In this document: positions 46,337 to 57,200 of the stretch, in pieces
Position numbering within the stretch: position 1 is the stretch's first letter
Layout: every line of letters begins with the position of its first letter
Assembly (NCBI GenBank): GCA_016801885.1
Contig: CM028883.1
Span: forward strand, 24,284,643 to 24,348,642
Length of the DNA: 64,000 nucleotides
Direction of reading: 5' to 3'
Source of the DNA: Toxotes chatareus
Lineage: Eukaryota; Chordata; Actinopteri; Toxotidae
Made by a program: the position numbers and the translations under genes
The notes under the pieces: generated by a model
What the model was told of the DNA's origin: nothing
The model's database searches: none
What the model saw: the letters and a program-made list of their open reading frames with translations, nothing else

Positions 46337-47145
46337 TGACAAAAACAGACCCAAAGACGGGAATGGTATGAAATAATATAGTCCTTTATTTCCAGCAATT
46401 TACAAAGTCCTGCAGGGAGAAAGCCCTCCTCCAGCCTCACAGAGGGAGGGCTTTTACAAGATGAACACACAGAGAACTCAAAAGACCTCAGCCCCAGTAA
46501 GACTGTACATGTTTTTACATCAGTTTTTTCCAGTTTATTAAAGGCAAAGTAACTGACTGGGACAGGTGGACATTTAGAGTCTGAATCAAAGCCTCGATCT
46601 TGATGTGGGTGTTGGTAGCCTGAGGATCGGTATGGCTCCCTGTGAGTTCAGGGGCTCAAGGGTTTGAAGCACTGAGGTTAACAAGGCAGTAGGTGGGTGA
46701 AGGGTTTTAAAGGTGTGTTGCATACTGGGGGAAAAATCTGGAATCAGAAGAAGGTGTGAATTTTGTCATTTTGCACTGGTTTTCTGTCCTGTTCGTGGGT
46801 TGATGTCTTACTTCTACTGATGATTAACTTGATTCCAGACCTTTCAGGTGCCCTGTAAATCCAACCTGCTGGTTTGTCACTCTCCTAGTCCTCATTTTTA
46901 CAGATTCACGTGAACAAAAGCTTGTAACTGATGCTACCAGCCCTCCTCTCCACCACTAGACATCATATATCATCATATAAAGTCATTATTACATTACACA
47001 TCATAATCAACTTACTGTACATCTTTTATTAATCAAAGCTAATTAAAGAGACGCTACTCTGTGGTGAACCTAGCTCCTGATTGGTTATTCTGAGTCGAGC
47101 TTGGCTCCGATAGGTTAAGGCCTTTCTATGTTTTATAAGTATGCT
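46337..47145 (-). repeat. Possible LTR-like or transcribed unit (weak)
   Basis: On the - strand a TATAAAA-like box (about 47133) lies upstream and an AATAAA near 46387 lies downstream. A perfect 10-bp stem (46420-46429 with 45-54 of the same hundred) sits just before the hexamer. No ORF. The boundaries are guesses. Confidence 0.2.
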
Positions 47146-48174
47146 TTCCCTGGTTGAGACAGGGTGTGTGTGCATATGTGTGAGATGTGTAAAGACTGGT
47201 ATTAGGCACTGTGCTATTCATTAGCCTCACCGCCATTCTATTGCGGCAAGTGACAAAAAGCTCTACTGGCCTTTTGCAAGGAAAGAAAAAAACACATTTA
47301 AAGAGAAGAGAATGACAACAACATGGTGATAAAGAAACTGAACCAAAATGAAATGACAAAATAAACAACCTTATATATAGAATAAATATAGTATGTACAA
47401 TTTGCTTTGTGTGCTTCTAAAAATAAATAGACAAACTTACTTGCCCCCTTATAGAAGTATTCACAACTTTCCATTGACATAGAGGCAGAACGCTGGCACC
47501 TGGTCAGTAAGAGAGTGGAGGATACAGACGGAGAGTCAACAGGTGGAAGGATGCAACTTTTACAAGACAGCACATACTGTAGAAAAGAAGACAAAAATAA
47601 ATTCCACCTAGGGAGGAGATGTATGGGTTTGAATCCAGGGGACACAGAGATACACAGAGAGGATGTAGAGTTAAGAGAATCCCTGTGTCTCCCTCTGTTG
47701 TCCATTTCGGAGATTACAGTACTTGTGCATTTGACCAGCGTCAGAGAAGTTGCTTCATTTTTTTTTTTTTTTTTACAGTGGTTGTTTGCTTGATGAAATT
47801 CATAACATAAAACAATAATTATCAAGAGTTAAAAAGATTAGGGAAAGGAGGAAAGGAATAGAAAAAAAAATCACAATTGTAACATTATCGACACATTAAA
47901 AAAAAAGAAAAGTTTTTTGCACATTCACACTATGTGCCCTGTACATGCATTCTGCTGGCCCCTTCAAAACAGCACAGAAGTCTGACAAGTTCCGGATAAG
48001 TTCGAGAATCACATGCAGGTTTCTCCTAAGACACTGGGCTTCACCTCCAGGTCAACGTCTGTACTCAGTACAGTCTGTCAAATCAGCTCATGACTTCCTT
48101 TTTCATTCTCTTCCTCACCTGTAAGCCCTCAAAGTGAGTCAGCTCGGGTCAGCTGAGTCTGGTGGGAGATAGAT

Positions 48175-48177
<3 letters not shown>

Positions 48178-48207
<30 letters not shown>
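48178..48207. repeat. (TG)n microsatellite
   Basis: Uninterrupted TG dinucleotides in the slc41a1 downstream region. Confidence 0.9.
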
Positions 48208-48349
48208 AGTGTGGGGGGTTGTTTAAGTTATTCTATCCTGTTTTTGCGTATGGCAAAAAATAAAAACCCACAATTCCCCAGAATTTTATTGTAACCTATA
48301 CTGAAACCTTCCTCAGTCCCCTGTCACACCAGAAACTACCACAGCAAAA

Positions 48350-48685
48350 TGATTTTATGTGTCCGGACACAGTCTGGACACCAGGTACAGTTAAAAAGAA
48401 AACATTCGTCCAGTCAACTTCTGTCTAACGACTCACCACAGACTACATCTCTTTTGTGGAGCGGACAGTTTATATTCCTAAACAGCAGAAAGCATAAAAT
48501 TTATTGGTGCGGTGCAGCTAATACGCCAGCTAGCATCGCATTCCTGTATAGTCAGCATAGTCAAGCTGGTTTGCAAGTGGTCAGCAGTCCGAATCGGCAA
48601 GCCAAAATGAATCTCTGCTGCGGTAAGGCCTCAGACTTGATAGATGGTAGGCTCTTAACCAGGTGAGCTACACGTGTGGCCCCCT
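48350..48685 (-). mobile_element. tRNA-derived SINE-like segment
   Basis: The - strand begins GGGGCCACACGTGTAGCTCA, then CCTGGTTAAGAGCC, resembling a tRNA 5' end with a pol III A box (TAGCTCACCTGG; + strand 48659-48672). A degenerate B box (AGATTCATTTTGG; + strand 48602-48616) follows at near-tRNA spacing. A long non-tRNA body continues to about 48350. The 3' end is uncertain. Confidence 0.5.
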
Positions 48686-50460
48686 GCGCGGATCTTTATG
48701 TGAAGTCTCTCAGGGCTACAAAATGAAAACCAGTACCAATGCTAGAGTACTAAAAAGATTTGCCACGATTTCCCAAACTAGTAGTGGTCTAAATGCTTTG
48801 TGGGAATCAAAATGAAATATGTAAAGATCTCAAATATCCGCACAAAATATCAGCAATCAGTACCTGAATTCCAGTTCCTGGAATCAGACTGTGCCAGCTG
48901 AACCCGAGTGAGCACGCTAAGGCCACTTAACACACTTTCACACTCTGTACCATGTGTGAACACAGTGCTGCTCAGTTGGGTAAGCTCTGCAGGTTTGTTC
49001 CAGTCCGCTGCAGCATGTTGAGCCTCTTGTCACTTACTATAAGCCTGGTCTGGGCAACACAACAACAACTAGCCTGCTCCAGTAGAGAGTTGGCAGATGG
49101 TTTCAGACAGGGACAGACTGATGCTATTGTCACCTGGAACAGCTCATAATAAGCAAAATAAGACCTGTCTAACCTCTTGGCATCCACAAAAAAAAAAAAA
49201 AAAACATGGTGTGTGCGTTTTCCTTCCTAACACACAGCTGTCTGGTCATTTTCCACATACTATTTTCCACTGTTTCTGTGTGTTTGCTCACATTTTAGTA
49301 AGTGTCTGACTCAGGACATTTCACAACTGTGATGTTTAGTAGAACTGGTAAAAAGTAATGTAACCTTTGTGAAGTCTAGAGGAGGTTTGAGGGTTAAAAC
49401 ACTGTGTGAATGAACACACAGTACTCACTAACAGAAACTGTTAAATAGTTCAATTAAATAGATGGTTCTCAATCTCCAACAGAATCAGAGGTAAATCTGT
49501 TCTTGTAGTGGCTGACGTAAGAGTTTGTTAGACTGTGATCTGATCCCAGATCTGATTTCCAATTCTCGAGCCCTGGGTTGCGAGGGAGTAAACACAGAAA
49601 TTACAACCTTGTTTTCCTGCTCCTGTTCTTACTCAAATTAAGCTATCCGCTGATAGGAGCCAAAAGCGCTTTAGTTTGTTATGTCTGTGGTCCAGGCCCC
49701 TGTAGTAACCCCCACCCCGCCCCGTCCCCCAAGTCTGTTTCCTACTGTCACAAGGCCAAAGTAAAACAGAGAGAACATCTAGCTCTACTGTATTCTAACA
49801 CAAGCACATTAGATTTCATATTATCCTTTCTGTTTGAATGACAGCACTTGGTGATTAAGCATTCTAGGCTTGCTTGGATATATATTTTTGCTGTCTTTTG
49901 CCATCTTGGTTTCAAGTGTTAAAAGTTTGATCTTTAAAACTGGGAAGGGCTAAAAGTCCCCATTGAAAATAATGAGGACTAGCCCTTCACATAGAACAGA
50001 TATCGATTCATATCAAATGCATTCTTTACCAACAATAATAATCATTGTCAATAGTATAATAACAACAAAAGTAGTAGGACTCAGTTATTAAGTAAAATAA
50101 AGGAGGAGTAGTGGAGTCTATGGGGCTGGATCCATCAAGTGGAGATTTGTTGGGAGGCTGAGGTGGAAATATGTGTTTCCAAAGTTTCTAAGGTGAACAA
50201 CAGATACTGTCTGGATTCTGAGCCTTTGCTGTGGTGCATCAGTGTCCTGATATCCTGAAGATGAAATGCTACTGCCCTACAAGTGAACTACATCAACAAT
50301 CAGAGCCCTACAGGAGATTAGCCCTTTTAATGCAGACATCGTCCAGTTTCAGACAACGGGCGATGTTCGTCACTGTCCGTGCGTGCAAACGTACAGTGTG
50401 AGAAGTTTTTTTTTTTTTTTGCTTTTCTTTGTTTTGTTGTGCGTGTTTCTGTGCATGCAT

Positions 50461-50646
50461 TCAGTTGCCCACATTAGAGTCTCTGTCCCCAATGAACCAG
50501 CGCATGTGGAAGCAGAGGGCGAGGAAGCCGGTTCCCAGCAAGTCACCCAGAGCAGTCAGGTAGGGGATGGAGAAGTTGTCGGGGTCCATGCCTCGGCCCC
50601 ACATCCAGTGGACCATCCAGTCTGCCAGGTAGAGGAGGATCATCAC
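50461..50646 (-). CDS. slc41a1: slc41a1 last coding exon
   Basis: Encodes VMILLYLADWMVHWMWGRGM, then DPDNFSIPYLTALGDLLGTG, then FLALCFHMRWFIGDRDSNVG and N before TGA (50461-50463). DPDN.SIPYLTALGDLLGT is an ion-path motif of the second MgtE repeat. Confidence 0.96.
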   Translation of the reverse strand: MMILLYLADWMVHWMWGRGMDPDNFSIPYLTALGDLLGTGFLALCFHMRWFIGDRDSNVGN

Positions 50647-51197
50647 CTAGAGGAAGATGAAGCAGAAGCAAACTTTATTTCCTGAAATCACACAGGCTCT
50701 GCTCCTCTCAGTAAGCAACTACATGAAAGCCTGCTGACATGGCACAGTAAGAAGGACTAATAGTTAAATAGTGGTTACAAACAGGGCACTTCATCCTGAG
50801 ATCACACTAACTCTGAACTTGACTTATATGTCGTGATTTTTCTCTGAACAGCCAAAATATTTTTACAGCTGTAAGTTAACACAGAGGTGGTCATTCATGT
50901 TAGTGCAAGTTTTAGAAGAAGTGCTGCCAATAAAGTAATTTTGAGCAGAAATAATCATAAAAAGATCCACAAGTGACTGATGGGGTTCATCTCAGTTCAG
51001 TTACCAGATGTCTGTGAAATAATATGTGGCAGCAGATCTGATGTTAAACTTGTCCTGTGGTTTGCTGGTCTAACTAAATACACTAATGTGTATTTATTAA
51101 GACAATCATCTCACAAAACAATATTTACAGCAATATGAATGATTCAAAAAGTGTAGCTTCAAATATAAACTGTACTGTACTGTACTGTATGCATACA

Positions 51198-51233
<36 letters not shown>

Positions 51234-54200
51234 GGAGTAGTGCAGCAGCCAGGTAGAAGGTGATGAAGATGGGTGTCAGGGTGGTGTGTCCTCCTCTCAG
51301 GGAGTTAATGGTGTAGAGGAAGACGAGGTGACCGGGAGCGACCAGGAGGAAGAGCACACGGGCCGAACGAGAGTTCACAGCTGGGAGAGAGAGTCATGTA
51401 TCAATAGGATGTAACTAAGTTCCTTCTGCATTTCAAAGAAAGTAAGGCTGTTTTTTTTGTTTTTGTTTTTTAAAGGACAGATGCTGGAACTAAAAGCCGT
51501 CATGGAACAATCTTTTTTTTAGAGAGGAGAGAAACAGTGGAACATTCCACAGCCGCCCAGCAACTTACTGGAGCCGAAGAATGAGGTGCAGGGTGTGGGG
51601 CACTTCCTGGGGGTGGGGTTGGGATCTCCCATGGGTAGACCGTTCATGTGCAGATAGGTGGATATCCGACTGGCCTGAACGGCGACCAGGTTACCCCCCA
51701 CACCTGATACACACACACACACACACACACAGGGTGAAACCATGGAATGAGAGCAAAACACTGTCAACATGGCTGTGAGCCTGAGATAAAAACAAAAGTT
51801 CCAGCTATGGTTTTTTTTTTTTTTTTTTTAATATTAAAAAAGAACAATGTGCTGCCTCCATCTGTCAGTTTTACACAAAGATCACTTAGCATACAGATAT
51901 GCTTACTCTGGCCTACATTTCTCTACATCTGACAGTGGTTTTAAGTTTTCTGAGCCCTCACCATTGATGACCGGGGTGAACACAGCCATGCCAGCAAAGT
52001 TCGGGTTGGTGACGGTCTTGTCGAGGATCAGACCACCGACACTAAAAGACAGACAAGAGGGAATAACTCAAATCACTCCTTTCAGTTCATGACCCATCAG
52101 CTCTGCACAGTAAACACATACATATCTATCACACTCTTACAAGCAGTATTAAGAAAAAGGATTAAAGGGGGAACAGAATGTCAATACCTGAGTGTATGTT
52201 TAGAGTATATGTACAGATCTGTATACAAACTGTGTGTTGCATTCTGTTTGACTGTTGTTGGCTTGACTTGACAAAGGTTAAATAAAGACAATGATTGCTG
52301 CTTGCCGTACCTGCTGATAGCCATGGCAATGATAACCGGCTCCCAGCCGGAGTAGAGGACTTCTCTGGTGGATGGTATCTTCCTGGCTATCAGCACCCAC
52401 AGGGGGCACATGGCCACAAACACCGCACACACCAGTGGGTTGGCATAGTTATTGTACTCTGTATAGAAGAAGAGATGGTGTATTTACTCACTAAGCAGAA
52501 GAATCATATTGAAATCTCTGCCTAGGAGTAAATATTAGGCAAAAGGTTCGGCAAAAGGTTTTTGCACTGATGTTATTTTATGAAAGATAGAGAGCATTTC
52601 TAACATCCACTTTGCCATTGCCTAAAACCTGTATTTATTGGCTGTTATGAGCAGCAACACGTAAAAGCATGTTTGGAGAACTGGTCGGGACCTTAAAGCA
52701 ACGGTATGAGTATTCCTCCAAATTAAGACCACATTTCCCATAATTCCTGTTGCCATGTGTCATACAAAGGAAAAAGAGGTAGAAAGCACCTGTTTGTGTA
52801 CAGTAATTACACCACACATTTTTGAAACATATACAGTTAGTAGTACCATAGTTTAGTTACTGTGCACTGTATATAGTAAAAGTCATGACCATTATTTGGA
52901 CAGTTGGACGCGTTTTGCTCTTCAGGCTCTGTGTTTTGGCACATTTAACTTCAAATAAAATAAATGATACTACACAAAGTCTCAGCTTTAACCTGAGCAG
53001 GTTTACATCGATACAGAAAGAACTGTGTGGCAGACAAAGACCTTTTAACATAACAAGTCAGGAATGCTCTCCAGGATGTTGGCAGACATGTTTCCTTGTC
53101 AACATTCAAGAGAAGACTTGATGAGCATAAGCTCAGAGGATTCAGCACAACATGCAAACCCCTGGTAAAGTTCAGAAACAGAAAGGCCAGGCTGCAGTTC
53201 ACAGACACAGAGAGAAAGCAGCTCTGAACAGAGTTGTGTGGACGGATGAAAGAAAAATCAGCCTCTATCAAAATGATGGAAAGAGGAAAGTGTGGAGAAG
53301 CCACCAGCTCCTCTGTCAAACATGGTGATGCTTCTGTTATGGCTTGGACATGTATGGCTGCCAGTGGGACTGGGACACTGTGAATGCAGAGGTCTACAGG
53401 AGCATTCTGTGCTCAGATTCAGCCAAATGCATCAAAGCTCACTGGATTATTTCATCACTCAGCAGGACAATGATCCTAAACATAAAGCCAAAGAAAGCAA
53501 AGAGCTTTTCAAGGTGAAGAGCTGGAACATCCTCGACTGGCTGAGTCAGTCACCTGATCTCAGTCTGACTGAGCTGCAGTCTGCTTTCTGGAGACCAGAC
53601 AGAAGGCAGAGAAACTCTGCAACAAGCAAGAGCTGAAGGTGGAGGAAGGAGCTCTGGGAGAGCATCACCAGGGAAGATGTGTTACTGTCCAAGAACTGGT
53701 CTGGACTGTATATTTTCAGATTTTATTGGGCTTGTGAGGACTGAACAGGACTGGATTTGGATTGACAGCGGTCTTGTCTCTAGGAGGCAGTGTTGCTACT
53801 AAGCTGACACTACAGGAGACTACAAACCACCAAAAACACAGGGTTTAAGTAGACAAACAATGTATGCACACAAGACCCAAACACCAGCTGTGTTTTCTGT
53901 TGTTGCGTGTTTGAGGAAAAATAACCAAAATATGCTAAATATAGCAACTGACTGTGGCATTTAAAGCGAGTAAGACTGTAAAGTATGTGTACTTTCAGAC
54001 AGATGTAAGAGTCATTATTCCATACTCTGGTCAGGATGGTTCCGTCACTCCTGTGTGTGTCAGTGTTTGTCTGTCTGTCTGTCTGTGGTGTGGAAACGAT
54101 GGAACAGTGGGGCGTTTGTTGGAGCTGGGTGTGTCAGTGGTGAAGATACTATCATGGAGCTAACAATAAAGCCAAATAGCTGTGGAGTGTCTCATTCTAA

Positions 54201-57200
54201 AACACAGGTGTGGGCGGCTTTCATCCTTATTTACCACGCACAGCCGGACACAGAGTCCCATTTCACATATTTCTACACACGCTGCTCCCTTTTAGGATAA
54301 CATCTTCAAAGGTAATAAAGGCTTTTGAAGCTGTATCACAGATTCCGCTAGTAACTAATCAGAAGCTTGAGTTCAGACTGTTGTTTACATTTATTCCTTT
54401 TCCTGACATAGATGTACCTTTGTACCTGACATCTGAACAAAGCTGCACGAGCAGCAACATTTTTATGGCAATTTGCTTTAAATGAATAAAATTATATTGT
54501 GTGTGAGTATATTACCTAGTTCCTTGTACAGTCCCGTTGAGATGCCTGCTAGCAGGGACAAGGTGATCAGGTCTCCCAGGCTTGCAGCGATGGGCGTGGC
54601 CACGTTGTCGGGGTTGATGCCGACCTTCCTGGACGCGACTATGACACCGATCATGATGAGCCCTGAGGGATTTCACATCAGACGTCACAGCATTAGGACA
54701 TCAGAGGGCACGATCACGTGCAGCTGCACATGTTAATATATGATACTCTGTGTGAAAAGTGATGCTCTGCAATAACCATGCATCAGGGCTCTGGCGTTGT
54801 ATCGACTAACAACATCAAACAAGTGTAAGGAGCAATAAATAGCTACTCATAATTAAAGCTAATTTCAGCCTTTAGCCATGGTTTTGGGAATGAACGTATT
54901 GGTTGGTTGGTGCACCCTGCTGGTCCAGACAAGAAATAACTCAACATATTTTGGATGATTGAAAGGACCTCAGAGTTTTACTGACTTCAGTGAATTCATC
55001 TAATGGTACCATGAGGTTGACATTTGTGATTTTGGGGGAAATATCTAAACAACTACTGGACAGATTTCCATGAAATTTGCTGCATACACTCATGTGCCCA
55101 TCAGGATCAAATCACCGTTGTGATCCCTTAACTTTAACCAAGCACCATCAGCCTCAGCTTTACTGCCAATGTTAATATAACATTCTAAATCATGATGGTG
55201 AGCAAGGCAAACGTTATACCTGACAAACATCTACTTATCACTGTCATTGTGAGCATGTTATTTGGTATTTAGCTTAAAGCACCACTGTGACTACAGCATG
55301 GCTGTAAACTCTTAGTTTTGATATTAACTGTATTAACAGTAATATAGTTACTATATCACAGCATTCTGTCTGTGTTACTTGAATGATAGTAAGTAGATGT
55401 ATAACTACACACTGATGAGTTCAGTCTGTTAGTTTAGGTCACATTTAGCTGAAACAGTAGCTAATGTATGTAGTATCTCAGGCTTGCTAACTTTAGCACA
55501 GAGAGTCAGATGAATCCCTGACAGGCCTGATGAGTAGCTGTTCACACTATGAATATCTCAAATCCTGTGTGGTGGACAACTGAATGTGAAAGTGAGTGAC
55601 TGAAATTTGTAATGTCTTCTGTAACACATGTTTGCAGCATTTATTTTTTTTGTGTTTTTGTTACGTGTGTGAAGCAGTGATCACCTTGTGTGGATGTGAG
55701 ACAAACTTCAGAAAACACTGTGACAATAAAGTGAAATTAAATCGTACCTAGCAGCAGAGAGGCTATGAAGGCAGTGGCCACGCTAGAGGCACACAGCAGC
55801 ACTGCGTGGCCCAACCTGAAGTGTCCCTCTGGGATCCAGCCGAAGATCACGGCAGCTATGGAGGCCAGGAACCCCACCACTGTGGCCTGGACCTGAACAC
55901 ACACACATGCACACATTAAAACGGTTTGTGTAACTACTGAGTGCAGTCGACAGGTAAACCCCAGATGTACTGTATGCACTGTGCACTAAATCTGAGAAGC
56001 TTTAAACATCCACTCACTGCTGAAGCTTTTGGACCCCACTGTGCAAAATACAGTCACTTATTTAACATCGTCACTATAACTAAACACAGTGTCACATGTA
56101 TGGAATGTCCACTACAACTGTCTTCATAGAGCACCAGTGTGACCCAGTGTGAGTGCAAGCTGACCCTGCAGAGGAGGCTGTGCCAGCACCTGGCCAGCAC
56201 TGGTTTAAATGTTCCAGGAACTATGGACTTGCCAAATATTACATAACTACAAGCCAACTTCAAATGGCAGATCCACAGGAGAGGTCACATCAGGTTTTAC
56301 TCCAATCAGCCGCCTCTGTTCGCTTGTTAATATTCTTGTTTATTTATTTATTCGTCTGCGTACAGTAACTGCACAATGGAGTAATACAAGCAGCAGAGAA
56401 GACAAGGCTGGTGTGTGTGTGTGTGTGTGCGTGTGCGTGTGTGTGTGTTCAGGGACATTAACAGGCATTACAATTAAGTGTTTGATGAAAAATCTCTATA
56501 CTTATTATTTACAGTTTGCCATGTTTCTTCAATGTCCCGCTCACACCATCTCCTGCTAGCTCTGTATCTTTGCTACCAGATACAGTGTCTCGTTTTGAGA
56601 CAGTACTTGACTGACACTTCAACGATTCCTGCCTCACCCATGACAATCATAATTTCACTATTCTGAAGGTGTGGTGAGATCAGACAGTAAGTAGGAGGTG
56701 AGTCAGCAGGAACATTAAACACAGACTTTCCTTCGCTTTCTGATTTCAGATCAGAGCTAGTGTTCAGAAGCTGTCATACTGTGCCCAGTCATGATCGCTC
56801 ATTGTGTTTACTGTAAACACAGTACACTTCCAAAACCCAATTGTCCAAATGAATGGATTAAGAGAAAGTTAGGTCTGTTTCTGTTGGAGATTATTTGGTA
56901 ATGTAAAACTGTAATCAGGTGTTTTTTGTGCATGTGTATGATAAAGATCCTGGGCAAGGATCAGGTTGCAGTGACAAAAATGTGGCTGAATGAAAGAAAA
57001 CATCAGTCCTGGTAGCTGTGCATCATCAAATCCACAATAATGATGAGATGTCTGATTATTCACTAACTGCATGTGAACTGAGATTTAGAGCAATCTGACC
57101 ATTGAAGCGTATGCAAACTCATTATCTGATTTCTTGTCTTAACCTGATTTCTCCCAGTATCCTGGTTCATTAAGTGCATAGTCGGAGATACTCTGTGACT

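Larger units (their letters stand above)
43733..50460. other. efcc1-slc41a1 intergenic region with both 3' UTRs
   Basis: Between tail-to-tail genes. Left: a short efcc1 3' UTR. Right: the slc41a1 3' UTR (- strand) of unknown length. Contents listed separately: LTR-like repeat, LINE fragment, family C repeat, SINE-like segment and TG tract. No supported coding exon. Confidence 0.6.

Noticed and set aside
47620..47650. Second B-box-like motif (gggtttgaatccagg)
   Set aside because: No accompanying A box or acceptor stem.
47298..47825. 175-codon ORF on the - strand
   Set aside because: No recognisable domain or conservation clue; sits in repeat-rich intergenic DNA with a T run inside.
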